The notes: generated by a model not told the origin, from the sequence alone. Numbered from the stretch's first letter, positions 16,924 to 27,427 are shown. The stretch: DNA of 64,000 nucleotides from a beta proteobacterium L13 (GCA_000335715.1 AMYZ01000002.1:124001-188000); one strand, 5' to 3'. Numbers and translations are program-made.

Positions 16924-18447
16924 CTACAGGCTATCCACGTCCTGCAGATAGGCCTCGGCCTGCGCCAGTAAGGCTTGGCGCGCGCCCTCGTCCATCTTGC
17001 GCCAGCTGGCGTACGGCATGGCCAGCCGAGGGTTGGCCGCAAGCAGGGCCTCGTGCCGTGCCAGAAAATGCCAGTACAGGCTGTTGAACGGGCAGGCGCC
17101 GGGGCCGGTTTTCTGTTTCACCGAATAACGGCACTGCGCACAGTGGTCGCCCATGCGCGCCAGGTACGCACCGCCGGACACGTAGGGCTTGCTGGCCATG
17201 AAGCCGCCGTCGGCCCACTGGCTCATGCCGCGTGTATTGGGCTGCTCCACCCACTCGAAGGCATCGATGTAGATGCCCAGGTACCAGGCGTCCACCTTGT
17301 CCGGGTGGCACCCCAGCAGCAGCGCGATATTGCCGGTGACCATCAGGCGCTGGATGTGGTGGGCGTAAGCGTGTTGCAGGCTGCCTTGCACCGCCTGCGC
17401 CACGCAGGCCATGCCGGTGTCGCCGTCCCAGAACCAGCGCGGCAACGGCCGCTGGTGCTGCAAGGCGTTGACGCTGCCAAAGTCCGGCCGCGCCCAGTAC
17501 ACCCCGCGCACGTACTCGCGCCAGCCCAGAATCTGGCGGATGAAGCCCTCCACGCTTGAGAGCGGCAGCGTCGGGTCGCTGCGCCAGGCTGCTTCCGCCG
17601 CCTGCACGACCTCGTGCGGCGACAGCATCTTGCTGTTCAGCGCAAAACTCAGCCCGCTGTGGAACAGCCAGGCCTCGCCGTGTACCAGCGCGTCCTGGTA
17701 GCGGCCAAAATGGCACAGCCGCTGCTGGAGGAAGTCGGCCAGCCACGCCCGCGCCTCGCGCCGCGTCAGCGGCCACGGCAGCGCCCCGGCCTGCGGCTCG
17801 CCCAGCGTCTGCACACCGGCGTCGACAATCTCCTGCCACAGTGCGCTCAGGTCATGGGCAGCAAACGGCCACGGCGCCAGCGCCACTTCGCCACGGTAGG
17901 GCTCGCGGTTGGCCGCATCGTAGTTCCACTGCCCGCCCTCCGGCTTGCCCGCGGCATCCAGCAGCACGCCGTGCTGCTGCCGCATGCGGCGGTAGAAGGT
18001 TTCCATGCGCCAGCCCTTGCTGCCGAACAGCCGCGCCGCCTCGTCACGGGTGGTGTAGAAGTGCTCGCTGTCCACCTGCACCAGCTGAAGGCCCACTTGC
18101 TGCGGCAACGCAGCCAGCAGCGCATCGACACGGCGCTCGTCGGCTAGCTGGCAGGCCAGGCTGGTGGCGCCATAGTGCGCGGCCAACCACGCCACGTTGG
18201 TGGCAAAATCATGATGGTTGGCCGCATCGCCAATGCGTAGGTAATGCACGCGGTGGCAGGCCGCCTGCAGCGCCTCGGCAAAGCGGCGCATGGCGGCAAA
18301 CACGGCCAGCACCTTTTGCGCGTGGTGGCGCACGTAGTCGGTTTCGCTGCGCGTTTCCATCATCACGTACACCACGTCGTCGCGGCGTTCGCGGTACCAG
18401 CTGTGGGCAGCGTTGAGCTGGTCGCCCAGAATCAGGCGCAGTTGCAT
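16924..18447 (-). CDS. FeS-containing bacterial (6-4) photolyase/cryptochrome (PhrB type)
   Basis: Probable light-driven DNA repair enzyme with FAD and a [4Fe-4S] cluster. The 507-residue product starts LRLILGDQLN, typical of the deoxyribodipyrimidine photolyase-related family. The FAD region includes GWREYVRGVYW and HHIQRLMVTGN. Four cysteines, at about 348 (MACV), 436 and 439 (HCAQC) and 452 (ACPF), match in spacing the cluster ligands known in Agrobacterium PhrB. ATG 18447 has a GGAG site; the upstream frame extension is not conserved-looking. It is the last gene of a long minus-strand run. Confidence 0.9.
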   Translation of the reverse strand: MQLRLILGDQLNAAHSWYRERRDDVVYVMMETRSETDYVRHHAQKVLAVFAAMRRFAEALQAACHRVHYLRIGDAANHHDFATNVAWLAAHYGATSLACQLADERRVDALLAALPQQVGLQLVQVDSEHFYTTRDEAARLFGSKGWRMETFYRRMRQQHGVLLDAAGKPEGGQWNYDAANREPYRGEVALAPWPFAAHDLSALWQEIVDAGVQTLGEPQAGALPWPLTRREARAWLADFLQQRLCHFGRYQDALVHGEAWLFHSGLSFALNSKMLSPHEVVQAAEAAWRSDPTLPLSSVEGFIRQILGWREYVRGVYWARPDFGSVNALQHQRPLPRWFWDGDTGMACVAQAVQGSLQHAYAHHIQRLMVTGNIALLLGCHPDKVDAWYLGIYIDAFEWVEQPNTRGMSQWADGGFMASKPYVSGGAYLARMGDHCAQCRYSVKQKTGPGACPFNSLYWHFLARHEALLAANPRLAMPYASWRKMDEGARQALLAQAEAYLQDVDSL

Positions 18448-18509
18448 GGCAGGCTCCAAAACAAACGGCCCGCCTGCGTGGCGAGCCGTGTAGTAACGAA
18501 TAAAGGGGC

Positions 18510-18926
18510 TTACACCGCTTCGTCGTCTTCCTTGCGCTGGCGGCGTTGGTCGCGCGTGCTTTCGGCCACGCGCACAATCACGTAAGCCACCATGGCGCAC
18601 AGAAAGAACAGCAACATCACCCAGGAAATCTGCGACAGCGTGTCGATCACGGTGCGGTAGATTTCGATAGTCCAGCGCGGGCCGGTCAGCTCGATGGTCT
18701 GCTCGCGGCCGGTTTGCAGGTATTTCTGGATTTCATAGGTGCTGACACCGCCGGACACGCCCACCACCACGATGGCAAAGCTCATGTACTTGCGCCAGGC
18801 GTCGGCCAGCTCCGGCCCGATGATGCTTTTCAGGATTTTCAGCACGGCGTCGCTGAAAAAGCGCGCCACCAGTACCGAGGTCAGCAGCGCAACGGCCAGC
18901 GTGACAACAAGCAAGGCGTAAAACAT
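18510..18926 (-). CDS. Conserved membrane protein of unknown function
   Basis: A 138-residue protein with three predicted helices: the N-terminus (about 3-22), YMSFAIVVVGVSGGV (about 47-62) and WVMLLFFLCAMVAYVIV (about 101-118). The tail is charged (ESTRDQRRQRKEDDEAV). ATG 18926 has a GGGAGAAA ribosome binding site. I do not recognise a named family. It is co-directional with the amidotransferase upstream and the photolyase downstream, with short gaps. Confidence 0.75.
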   Translation of the reverse strand: MFYALLVVTLAVALLTSVLVARFFSDAVLKILKSIIGPELADAWRKYMSFAIVVVGVSGGVSTYEIQKYLQTGREQTIELTGPRWTIEIYRTVIDTLSQISWVMLLFFLCAMVAYVIVRVAESTRDQRRQRKEDDEAV

Positions 18927-18969
18927 GGTTTCTCCCTTTTGGTATGCCTATGGTTGGCTTGGCTGCATT

Positions 18970-19692
18970 CTACGCCGTAGCAGGCTCGGCCAGCAAAACG
19001 GCGAAGCGGCGCAGCAGGCTGGCGGCCTCTGGCGTGGGGCAAACCTGCTGTGCCAGCTGTGGCGGCTGCAGGCCGGCTTTTTCCAGTGCGGGGGCGGCCA
19101 GCTGGATAAAGTGGCGGGTGGCGTCGGCATCGAATTCCGGGTGGAATTGCAGGCCCCAGGTATTGCCCAGGCGGAAGGCGTGGTGCGGCTCCATCTCGTT
19201 ACTGGCCAGCAGCGTGGCACCGGGCGGCAGGCGCAGCACCGTTTGCCAATGAAAAGCGTTGGCCGCAAAACGCGGCGGCAGCTCGCCCAGCAGCGGGTCG
19301 GCCACGGCGTGATCGTGGCGCCGGATTTGCACCGAGCCCACCTCCGGCCCCTGCGGGTGGTAGCCCACCTCGCCGCCCAGCGCGTGCGCCAGCAGCTGGT
19401 GGCCAAAGCAGATGCCCAATAGCGGCAGCTGTGCCGCGTGCGCCTGCCGTAGCCACGCGGCGGTCGCCTCACTCCACGGCAGCCTATCGCTCACCATCGC
19501 CAGCGAGCCGGTAATCACGGCCCCGGCCACCTGGTCTACCGGCGGCAACGTCTCGCCCGCCGCCACCCACACCACCTGCCAGCTGCCGGGCTGCTCGCCC
19601 ATTTCGCGCACGATCCAGTCTTCGAAACGGCCGCGGTGGTCGCGCACCGGGGTGCCCGGCTCGCCGGTCTTGATGATGAGTTTCTGCTTCAT
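18970..19692 (-). CDS. Class I glutamine amidotransferase-like protein
   Basis: A 240-residue stand-alone GATase1 domain, as in GMP synthase-like amidotransferases. It has the nucleophile elbow GICFGHQLLAHALGG (Cys about 94) and GLQFHPEFD providing the catalytic His/Glu. An oxyanion-type GSLAMVSD precedes. There is no synthetase domain, so the substrate is unknown; the family includes gamma-glutamyl hydrolases and uncharacterised YfeJ-like proteins. ATG 19692 lies three bases after the ruvB stop, so it is likely co-transcribed. Confidence 0.88.
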   Translation of the reverse strand: MKQKLIIKTGEPGTPVRDHRGRFEDWIVREMGEQPGSWQVVWVAAGETLPPVDQVAGAVITGSLAMVSDRLPWSEATAAWLRQAHAAQLPLLGICFGHQLLAHALGGEVGYHPQGPEVGSVQIRRHDHAVADPLLGELPPRFAANAFHWQTVLRLPPGATLLASNEMEPHHAFRLGNTWGLQFHPEFDADATRHFIQLAAPALEKAGLQPPQLAQQVCPTPEAASLLRRFAVLLAEPATA

Positions 19693-19694
19693 GC

Positions 19695-20729
19695 TTACTC
19701 TTTTACCGGCAGGCCAAAGTGCGTATACGCCAGCGCCGTCGCCATACGGCCACGCGGAGTACGCTGCAGGTAGCCCTGCTGGATCAGATAGGGTTCGATC
19801 ACGTCTTCGATGGTGTCGGTGGATTCGCCAATGGCCGCGCCCACGTTGTCCAGGCCTACCGGCCCGCCACCGAATTTGTCCAGTATGGCCTGAAGCAATT
19901 TGCGGTCCATCACGTCCAGCCCGGCCGGGTCCACGTCCAGCATGGCCAGCGCTGCGTCGGCCACCTCGGCGCTCACCACACCATTGGCGCGCACCTCGGC
20001 GTAATCGCGCACGCGGCGCAGCAGGCGGTTAGCGATACGCGGTGTACCGCGGCTGCGGCGCGCTACCTCGAAAGCGCCGTCGTCGGCCAGCTCTACATTC
20101 AGCAAGCCCGCCGAACGGCTAACGATGCGCGTCAGCTCCTCGGCGTTGTAAAACTCCAGCCGCGCCACAATGCCGAAACGGTCGCGCAGCGGGTTGGTGA
20201 GCATGCCGGCGCGGGTGGTGGCGCCGATCAGCGTGAACGGCGGCAGGTCGATCTTCACCGAGCGCGCGGCCGGGCCTTCGCCGATCATGATGTCGATCTG
20301 GTAGTCCTCCAGCGCCGGGTAGAGGATTTCTTCCACCACCGGGCTCAGGCGGTGGATTTCGTCGATGAACAGCACGTCGTGCGGTTCCAGGTTGGTCAGC
20401 AGCGCCGCCAGGTCGCCGGCGCGCTCCAGCACCGGGCCGCTGGTCTGGCGCAGGTTCACGCCCATCTCGCGCGCCACGATGTGCGCCAGCGTGGTCTTGC
20501 CCAGGCCTGGCGGGCCGAACAGCAAAACGTGGTCCAGCGCCTCGCCACGCTTTTTCGCCGCCTCGATGAAGATTTCCAGCTGCTCGCGCGCCTTTTTCTG
20601 GCCCACATACTCGTCCAGCATCTTGGGGCGCAGCGCACGCTCCAGCGCCTCTTCCTGCTCGGAAGCACGCTGCGGGGTAACAATGCGGCGCTCGGGCGCG
20701 CCGCCGATCAGGTTATCGGTCTGGATCAT
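19695..20729 (-). CDS. ruvB: Holliday junction branch-migration helicase RuvB
   Basis: AAA+ motor that drives branch migration with RuvA. The 344-residue product has [12 protein letters not shown], Walker [14 protein letters not shown], sensor-region [19 protein letters not shown], arginine-finger region LRDRFGI and the winged-helix C-terminus ([10 protein letters not shown]). ATG 20729 (MIQTDNL) is preferred over the in-frame TTG at 20750. ruvA lies about 1.65 kb upstream on the same strand, with an SDR and a NYN gene between, so the usual ruvAB pair is interrupted. Confidence 0.96.
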   Translation of the reverse strand: MIQTDNLIGGAPERRIVTPQRASEQEEALERALRPKMLDEYVGQKKAREQLEIFIEAAKKRGEALDHVLLFGPPGLGKTTLAHIVAREMGVNLRQTSGPVLERAGDLAALLTNLEPHDVLFIDEIHRLSPVVEEILYPALEDYQIDIMIGEGPAARSVKIDLPPFTLIGATTRAGMLTNPLRDRFGIVARLEFYNAEELTRIVSRSAGLLNVELADDGAFEVARRSRGTPRIANRLLRRVRDYAEVRANGVVSAEVADAALAMLDVDPAGLDVMDRKLLQAILDKFGGGPVGLDNVGAAIGESTDTIEDVIEPYLIQQGYLQRTPRGRMATALAYTHFGLPVKE

Positions 20730-20779
20730 GACGAAATCGCTAACAGGCAATGGGCTGATGTTACCACTGCAGGCCGGCT

Positions 20780-20803
20780 GCTGCGGCCAAGGTTGGCCGC
20801 AGC
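20780..20803. repeat. Head-to-head palindrome of the repeat motif, intergenic
   Basis: The 20-mer TGCGGCCAAGGTTGGCCGCA (20782-20801), extended by one G-C and one C-G pair to an 11-bp stem with a GG centre. It contains the exact 13-mer AAGGTTGGCCGCA at 20789-20801. It lies between the NYN gene stop and the ruvB start. No T run follows, so terminator action is doubtful. Confidence 0.85.
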
Positions 20804-20826
20804 GCAGCGCGGGTGGCGTCCGGCGC

Positions 20827-21594
20827 TTAGCGCCCGCCCTTGCGGCCCGGCTTCAGGCGGATGGACACGCCGCCACGGCCACTGCTGGCCTTGTGCACCT
20901 CAAACCAGCCCGACTTCACCACCAGGTCGGATAGCTTGGCAAAGCCGTAGTTGCGCGGGTCGAAGTCCGGCATCCACTGCCCCAGCAGGCTACCGACGCC
21001 GCCCAGGTCGGCCCAGCCTTCGTCGTCGTCCATGCTTTCGATGCCCTTCTGGAACTGCGCACGCAGCTTTTTATCCAGCGGCCGCAGTACACGGCTGGCT
21101 TGCGCCGCCTTGCCACTGCTGGCGGCCTCCTCCTTGCCGCCGGCGTCGTCTGCTTTGCCCGCCTCGTCGGCCAGCGCCAGCACTTCCACGTAGACGAACT
21201 TGCTGCAGGCGTTGACGAAGGCGGCTGGGGTTTTCTCCTCGCCAAAGCCCCACACTTCCAGCCCGTCTTCGCGCAGGCGGGTGGCCAGACGCGAAAAATC
21301 GCTATCGCTGGAGATCAGGCAAAAGCTCTGGTAGCGGCCGGAGTGCAGCATGTCCATGGCGTCGATCACCAGGGTGATGTCGGACGCGTTCTTGCCCTTG
21401 GTGTTAGGGAACTGCTGGATGGGGTGGATGGCAAAGCGCGCGCACAAGTCGCGCCAGGCCTTGTCGTGGCGGCTGAAGTCGCCGTACACGCGCTTGAGCG
21501 CCAGCACGCCCAGCTTGCCGGCTTCTTCCAGCACGTCTTCTATCCAGGCGGGCGACACATTATCGGCGTCGATCAGTACGGCTACGTTGGCCAT
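20827..21594 (-). CDS. NYN-domain (PIN-like) protein with C-terminal OST-HTH/LOTUS domain
   Basis: A 255-residue probable ribonuclease-like or RNA-binding protein. The N-terminal NYN domain (about 1-150) has acidic active-site candidates in [17 protein letters not shown] and [17 protein letters not shown] Gly/Ala/Lys linker follows (about 150-175). The LOTUS-like winged helix includes [32 protein letters not shown] (residues about 200-232). ATG 21594 has an AAGGA site. It sits between ruvA-SDR and ruvB. Bacterial NYN-LOTUS proteins are widespread but their substrates are largely unknown. Confidence 0.88.
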   Translation of the reverse strand: MANVAVLIDADNVSPAWIEDVLEEAGKLGVLALKRVYGDFSRHDKAWRDLCARFAIHPIQQFPNTKGKNASDITLVIDAMDMLHSGRYQSFCLISSDSDFSRLATRLREDGLEVWGFGEEKTPAAFVNACSKFVYVEVLALADEAGKADDAGGKEEAASSGKAAQASRVLRPLDKKLRAQFQKGIESMDDDEGWADLGGVGSLLGQWMPDFDPRNYGFAKLSDLVVKSGWFEVHKASSGRGGVSIRLKPGRKGGR

Positions 21595-21624
21595 GGGGTG
21601 TCCTTGCAGGTAAGAGTTGAATGC

Positions 21625-22371
21625 TTAGCGGCCGCCGGCCACGTCCAGCATATGGCCGGTGGTAAACGAGGCCTCGTCGGACAGCAGCCACAAGATGGCA
21701 GCTGCCACTTCTTCGGGTTGGCCGCCACGCTGCAGCGGGATGCCGGCCTTGACGCGATCCACGCGGCCTGGTTCGCCGCTGTCGGCGTGCATATCGGTGT
21801 AGATAAAGCCGGGGCGCACGCCGTTGACGCGGATGCCCTCGGCGGCGACTTCCTTGGCCAGGCCCAGCGTCAGCGTGTCCAGCGCGCCCTTGCTGGCGGC
21901 GTAATCGACGTATTCGCCGGGCGAACCCAGCCGCGCCGCCGCCGACGACACATTGACGATGGCGCCGCCCTGCCCGCCCAGGCGGGTGGACAGCCGGCGT
22001 ACCGCCTCGCGGCAGCACAGCAGCGGCCCCAGCACATTGGTGGCCAGCATGCGCTGCCAGCGCGCCATGTCCATATCGGCCAGCGGCATTTGCGGCGCCA
22101 GCACGCCGGCGTTATTCACCAGTGCGGACAATGGCCCCAGTGCTGCCTCGGTGTCGGCAAACAGGCGCAGCACGTCGGCTTCATTGCCCACATCACCGGC
22201 CAGTGCCACTGCACGGCCACCGTCGGCGCGGATGGCGTCTACCACCGCCTGCGCGGCATCACGCTGGCAGTGATAGTTAACCGCGACCGCCCAGCCACGG
22301 GCTGCGGCCAACTTGGCGGTAGCGGCGCCAATGCCACGGCTGGCACCGGTAATCAGCAGCACTTTCTGCAT
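21625..22371 (-). CDS. Short-chain dehydrogenase/reductase, YgfF-like
   Basis: A 248-residue NAD(P)-dependent oxidoreductase. It has the Rossmann motif TGASRGIGAATA (about 8-19), NNAGVL (about 88), catalytic Ser in IVNVSSAAARLGSP, YxxxK in YVDYAASKGALD and GFIYTDMHA after it. Asn-Tyr-His after the second strand (VNYHCQRD) suggests NADP preference. ATG 22371 has an AGGG site and lies 9 bases from the ruvA stop. The substrate is not predictable; some relatives are annotated as glucose-1-dehydrogenase-like. Confidence 0.88.
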   Translation of the reverse strand: MQKVLLITGASRGIGAATAKLAAARGWAVAVNYHCQRDAAQAVVDAIRADGGRAVALAGDVGNEADVLRLFADTEAALGPLSALVNNAGVLAPQMPLADMDMARWQRMLATNVLGPLLCCREAVRRLSTRLGGQGGAIVNVSSAAARLGSPGEYVDYAASKGALDTLTLGLAKEVAAEGIRVNGVRPGFIYTDMHADSGEPGRVDRVKAGIPLQRGGQPEEVAAAILWLLSDEASFTTGHMLDVAGGR

Positions 22372-22379
22372 GACAGGCC

Positions 22380-22973
22380 CTAGCCTTTCATCAGTTTCTT
22401 CAGCGCCAGGCGCACACCGTCGCTGACAGTCACGTCCAGCGGCAGGCCCTTGGTGGCGGCAGCAGCTTCCTTGTCGTTGTACCCCAGCGCCAGCAGGGCG
22501 TTGACGATGTCACTCTTGTCGTCCGGCGTGGCGGCAAACGGCAGGCCGCCGGGCACGGTGAGGTTGCTGCCACTGGCCAGCTTGCCGCGCAGCTCCAGCA
22601 CCAGGCGCTCGGCGGTTTTCTTGCCGATGCCGGGCACGCTGGACAGGCGCTTCAGGTCTTCGCTGGCCACGGCCACCGCCAGCTCGTCGGTGCTCATGCC
22701 GGACAGGATGGCCAGCGCGATCTTGGCGCCGATGCCGCTGACCTTGATCAGCTGGCGGAAGGTTTCGCGCTCGTCGCGGCTGGCAAAGCCGTACAGCAGA
22801 TGGGCGTCTTCGCGCACCACCAGATGGGTGAACAGCGTGGTTTTCTGGCCCAGCGACGGCAGCTGGTAAAAGGTGGTCATGGTGACATCGACGTCGTAAC
22901 CGACGCCGTTGACGTCCACGGTGATTTGCGGCGGCAGTTTTTCGATAAGCGTACCGCTGAGTCGTCCGATCAT
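22380..22973 (-). CDS. ruvA: Holliday junction DNA helicase subunit RuvA
   Basis: RuvA recognises four-way junctions and recruits RuvB. The 197-residue product has the OB-fold start [28 protein letters not shown], tandem helix-hairpin-helix motifs ([38 protein letters not shown]) and a C-terminal RuvB-binding three-helix domain ([13 protein letters not shown]...ALKKLMKG). The start is ATG 22973, as in the family; the longer frame overlaps the prenyltransferase gene. The upstream gene ends 11 bases before this start. Confidence 0.96.
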   Translation of the reverse strand: MIGRLSGTLIEKLPPQITVDVNGVGYDVDVTMTTFYQLPSLGQKTTLFTHLVVREDAHLLYGFASRDERETFRQLIKVSGIGAKIALAILSGMSTDELAVAVASEDLKRLSSVPGIGKKTAERLVLELRGKLASGSNLTVPGGLPFAATPDDKSDIVNALLALGYNDKEAAAATKGLPLDVTVSDGVRLALKKLMKG

Positions 22974-22983
22974 GGGCTGTCTT

Positions 22984-23904
22984 TCACAAGGTTGGCCGCA
23001 GCCACAGGCTGGCGGCCAGCAACAAAGGGTAGAGGTTGGCCGCCATGATAGTGGGAATGATGGCGGCGCGCAGTTGCCGTTGCTGCAAGGCACGCCACGC
23101 GCGCAGGTACAGCGGCAGCAGGCACAGCTGCCACGGCTGCCCGGCGGCCAGCGGCAAAGCCAGCGCCAGCCCGGCCAGCAACAGGTAACCGCGTACGGCG
23201 GCCGGGTGGGCCAGGCGCACCACCCAGTGGCGCTTGCCGGCCAGCGCGTCGGCGTCACGGTCGGGAAACTGGTTGGCAAACAGCAGCAAGGCGGCGGCCA
23301 CGCCGTAACCGGCGGCCAGCCACACCAGGCCTACCGGAGCGGGGGCTTGCAACACCTGCAGCACACCCAGCGGCAGCAGGGCAAAACACAGGGCCACCGT
23401 GAGCTCGCCCAGGCCACGGCTGTTCAGCCGCAACGGCGGGGCCGAATAGCCCCAGCCCAGCACCACACCGATCAGGCCGGTATAAAACAGGCCGGTGCCG
23501 GCTTGCCACACCAGCCACAAACCACCCGCGCTCACCAGCGCAAACAAAGCGGCCGCCAGCCACGCCATCTGCCGCCGGCTCAGCACGCCGGCCTGGATGA
23601 AACGGCTACCGCCGGTAAACGGGTATTCGCGCTGCAGGTTGGCCGCATCGCTGCCGTTGTCGTGGTCGGCCACGTCGTTGATCACGTTCACCGCCGCGTG
23701 GCACAGCAAGGCCAGCAACAGCGCCAGCAGCGCCTGCGGCCAACCCTGCGCCAGTGCCTGCGGGCCCGCCAGCGCCATGCCCAGCAACACGCCGCCCAGC
23801 GTTAGCGTGAGGAAGGCAGGCCGCGTGGCCAGCAGCCAGCGCGCCGGGTGCGCCAGCAGCGCGGACAGGTCGGTTTCAGCTTGATGGGGCGTGGACAGAT
23901 GCAT
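22984..23904 (-). CDS. UbiA-family prenyltransferase (MenA-like)
   Basis: A 306-residue integral membrane protein with about 8-9 helices. It has the two Asp-rich Mg/prenyl-diphosphate motifs of UbiA enzymes: [14 protein letters not shown] (about 75-88) and NQFPDRDAD. Sequence flavour ([20 protein letters not shown]) is closer to 1,4-dihydroxy-2-naphthoate prenyltransferase MenA than to UbiA. No other menaquinone genes are nearby, so the acceptor is uncertain. ATG 23904 has a GAGG site; an ATG at 23937 lacks one. The last five codons (Arg-Pro-Thr-Leu-stop) lie in a copy of the repeat motif. Confidence 0.85.
   Translation of the reverse strand: MHLSTPHQAETDLSALLAHPARWLLATRPAFLTLTLGGVLLGMALAGPQALAQGWPQALLALLLALLCHAAVNVINDVADHDNGSDAANLQREYPFTGGSRFIQAGVLSRRQMAWLAAALFALVSAGGLWLVWQAGTGLFYTGLIGVVLGWGYSAPPLRLNSRGLGELTVALCFALLPLGVLQVLQAPAPVGLVWLAAGYGVAAALLLFANQFPDRDADALAGKRHWVVRLAHPAAVRGYLLLAGLALALPLAAGQPWQLCLLPLYLRAWRALQQRQLRAAIIPTIMAANLYPLLLAASLWLRPTL
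22988..23000 (-). repeat. Exact copy of the 13-mer repeat AAGGTTGGCCGCA
   Basis: Forms the 3' end of the prenyltransferase gene, where the coding strand reads CGG CCA ACC TTG TGA (Arg-Pro-Thr-Leu-stop), just upstream of ruvA. Confidence 0.82.
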
Positions 23905-23970
23905 GGCGGGGCCTCGGGCAGAACATCCTGCCAGCATACGACAACGACGCTAACCGCGTCAGCACTGGCA

Positions 23971-24447
23971 TCAAGCCAGACGCCAGCCACCATGGGCGCC
24001 CACCACACCGGCCAGCACCGCCGCCAGGCTCAAGCACAGCAGCGCCACGTGCAGCCACTGCACCCGCGCCATGGTTCCCTCCGGGTCGCGCTGCGCACGC
24101 TGCTTCAGCCAGCGGTGCACGATAAACGGCTCCAGCACGAACAGCATCAGGAAGAACGGCAGCCAGGCGGCCATCATCAGGTGCAGCCAGCCAGTATCGC
24201 GCAGCCGCGCCCAGCTGTCGGTGCTGTGCAGCATCCAGCCGGCACTGGCCAGCGCCAGCAGCACCCAGAAGCGCGCCTGCGCGCCGAAGCGGTACTCCAC
24301 GTCTTCGAACATCGCGTATTGCTGATCAGGGTGAAAACGGCGGCGAATGGCGGGAATCAACACCGTGGTGACAAAGCCGACGCCGCCCACCCACATCACA
24401 ATGGCAAGCACGTGCAGCGCACGGGCAATGGCGTAGTCGTTCCACAT
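23971..24447 (-). CDS. CopD-like membrane protein of unknown function
   Basis: A 158-residue protein with four predicted helices. The first contains ARALHVLAIVMWVGGVGF, a His in a helix as in CopD/DUF2269-type proteins, and another His lies in VQWLHVALLCLSL. The spacing suggests a possible heme or metal site between helices, which is inference only. ATG 24447 is preferred because GGAG lies 7 bases upstream; the in-frame TTG at 24462 does not. Confidence 0.72.
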   Translation of the reverse strand: MWNDYAIARALHVLAIVMWVGGVGFVTTVLIPAIRRRFHPDQQYAMFEDVEYRFGAQARFWVLLALASAGWMLHSTDSWARLRDTGWLHLMMAAWLPFFLMLFVLEPFIVHRWLKQRAQRDPEGTMARVQWLHVALLCLSLAAVLAGVVGAHGGWRLA

Positions 24448-24464
24448 GGCTGGCTCCGGCAAAC

Positions 24465-24477
24465 AAGGTTGGCCGCA
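24465..24477 (-). repeat. Exact copy of the 13-mer repeat AAGGTTGGCCGCA
   Basis: Intergenic, between the DUF4395 gene stop and the start of the CopD-like gene. Confidence 0.85.
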
Positions 24478-24525
24478 GTATGGCGCCAGCGCGCCGCGCG
24501 GGCCTTGGCCTGGCGCAAAAGGAAC

Positions 24526-24954
24526 TCAATGACTGGCGGGAAAGAAGCGATACCACAGCGTATAAGCCCAGCAGGCAGCACAGAACGACAGTGCCCATTC
24601 CAGCGTGGCAAAAACCACTAGCACCGTCGCCGGGATCTGCCACTGCCACTGGCCGGCTGCGGCCAGCAACAGGCTGGCGCTGCTGGCGATGAACAGCAGC
24701 TTGTTGGCAAACATCTTGGCACCAGCGTTCTCCTTCTTGCCAGCCTTGCCCAGCTTTTGCAGCAGGGCCTTCCATACACCGTGCGACGGGCAACGGTGAT
24801 GGCCGATAAAGCCGCGTACCAGCGCCTGTGCCAGCAAGGGCAGCATCAGCCACGGGGTAGCGGTGTACAACGCCAGCGCACTGAGCGCAAAGGTAATGAA
24901 AGCTTCCACGCGGATAACATTGGACCACACAGCCGGCACATCAAAACGCAGCAT
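24526..24954 (-). CDS. DUF4395 family membrane protein
   Basis: A 142-residue membrane protein with the DUF4395 layout. VRVEAFITFALSALAL begins the first hydrophobic stretch. LAQALVRGFIGHHRCPSHG is the conserved loop with His-Arg-Cys-Pro. Two C-terminal helices follow, the last with SFCAACWAYTLWY. Cysteines in both halves suggest redox or metal chemistry, unproven. The function of the family is unknown. It is preceded by an AT-rich leader with a hairpin. Confidence 0.8.
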   Translation of the reverse strand: MLRFDVPAVWSNVIRVEAFITFALSALALYTATPWLMLPLLAQALVRGFIGHHRCPSHGVWKALLQKLGKAGKKENAGAKMFANKLLFIASSASLLLAAAGQWQWQIPATVLVVFATLEWALSFCAACWAYTLWYRFFPASH

Positions 24955-24982
24955 TTAATGCACTCCTCGAAAAGGGCGACAC

Positions 24983-25036
24983 GGCAGGCCCGAAACAGGC
25001 CTGCCCGATTTTAACAATATATATTTTAATATATTG
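24983..25036. promoter_or_regulatory. Hairpin plus AT-rich palindrome upstream of the DUF4395 gene
   Basis: Two adjacent inverted repeats lie in a 194-base gap. One is GGCAGGCC/GGCCTGCC at 24983-25005 with a 7-base loop. The other is CAATATAT/ATATATTG at 25015-25036 with a 6-base centre. The AT-rich block supplies -10-like hexamers for minus-strand transcription, and the GC hairpin would sit in the leader. The rest of the gap (25037-25148) shows nothing clear. Confidence 0.45.
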
Positions 25037-25148
25037 AAAGGCAAGCATGCGCTCACCGCATCACCTTGCCACCACCCTACAGCACCACGCCAGCGCACCA
25101 GAACCGGCAGCATGCCACCACCAGTACAGGTTGCAAAAAGCATAGCGA

Positions 25149-26380
<1,232 letters not shown>

Positions 26381-27427
26381 TTACTGGTCCGACGCGATGC
26401 GGGTGTGGCTGAACACCGACTGGATGCTGTCGTCGTTGTCTTCTTCGTCCAGCCCTACCAGGTCGGCCAGCAGCTGGAACAGCGGCAGCAGCTCGCCGTA
26501 GCGGCGCGTGGCTTTCTTGAGGTAACGCAGGATGCGCGGGATTTCGGCCAGGTACTGCGTCTTGCCGTCACGGTGCGCCAGGCGGGCAAACAGGCCGACG
26601 ATCTTGAGGTGGCGCTGGATGCCGGCCCACTCGAAGTCGCGGTAGAAGTCGTCGATCTGCGCCGGTACCGGCAGGCCGGCAGCGCGGGCTTTTTCCCAGT
26701 AGCGCACCACCACGTCCAGCACGAACTCTTCGTCCCAGCCGATGTAGGCGTCGCGCAGCAGCGACACCAGGTCGTAGCCGGCAGGGCCGTATACCGCGTC
26801 CTGGAAGTCCAGAACCGCCGGTTGGCCGTGGGTGAGCATCAGGTTGCGCACGGTGAAGTCGCGGTGCATATACACCTTGGCCTGCGCGTCGATGGCCGGC
26901 AGCAGCACGTTGATGCCGGCGTCCCACAGCTTGCGCTGGGCAAAAGTCAGCGGCTTGCCCAGCTCTTTGCTGGCGTACCACTCCGGCAGCAGGTTGACTT
27001 CGCGCAGCTGGAAGGCGCGGTCGAATTCGGGCAGCACGCCCGGCTGGCTCAGCTTCTGGATGGCGACCAGCGTGTCTACCGCCTCCAGCAGCAGGTGCTT
27101 GTGCACCAGCGTGCGTTCGTCGTGCAGCAGCGCAGCCAGATAAGTGATCTTGCCCATATCCTGCAGCAGCATGAAGCCTTGCTCTGCGTCGCGGGCGTAA
27201 ATGGCCGGCACGTTGGCCGCAGGGGCAAACAGCTCGCGTACCCTGACGAAGCTGTCGGTATTCTTGTGCTCGGGCGGGGCATCCATCACGATGCGGGTGC
27301 TGCCGTCGGCCAGGGTGGCGCGGAAGTATCGGCGGAAATCGGCGTCGGCCGCGGCAAACTCTACCGCCACGTCCTGGCCGGGAAACTGCGTGGCCAGCCA
27401 CGCCTTCAGGGCTTCTAATCGCTGCAT
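26381..27427 (-). CDS. amgK: N-acetylmuramate/N-acetylglucosamine kinase AmgK
   Basis: Anomeric sugar kinase phosphorylating MurNAc/GlcNAc at C1, upstream step to MurU. The 348-residue protein has the aminoglycoside phosphotransferase fold, with RRYFRATLADGSTRIVMDAPPE at the N-lobe, the catalytic loop MHRDFTVRNLML (HxD...N), and DFQDAVYGPAGYDLVSLLRD for metal binding. ATG 27427 is the family start. It is divergent from lptD, as in Pseudomonas, so cell-wall recycling and outer-membrane assembly genes share an 86-base promoter gap. Confidence 0.93.
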   Translation of the reverse strand: MQRLEALKAWLATQFPGQDVAVEFAAADADFRRYFRATLADGSTRIVMDAPPEHKNTDSFVRVRELFAPAANVPAIYARDAEQGFMLLQDMGKITYLAALLHDERTLVHKHLLLEAVDTLVAIQKLSQPGVLPEFDRAFQLREVNLLPEWYASKELGKPLTFAQRKLWDAGINVLLPAIDAQAKVYMHRDFTVRNLMLTHGQPAVLDFQDAVYGPAGYDLVSLLRDAYIGWDEEFVLDVVVRYWEKARAAGLPVPAQIDDFYRDFEWAGIQRHLKIVGLFARLAHRDGKTQYLAEIPRILRYLKKATRRYGELLPLFQLLADLVGLDEEDNDDSIQSVFSHTRIASDQ

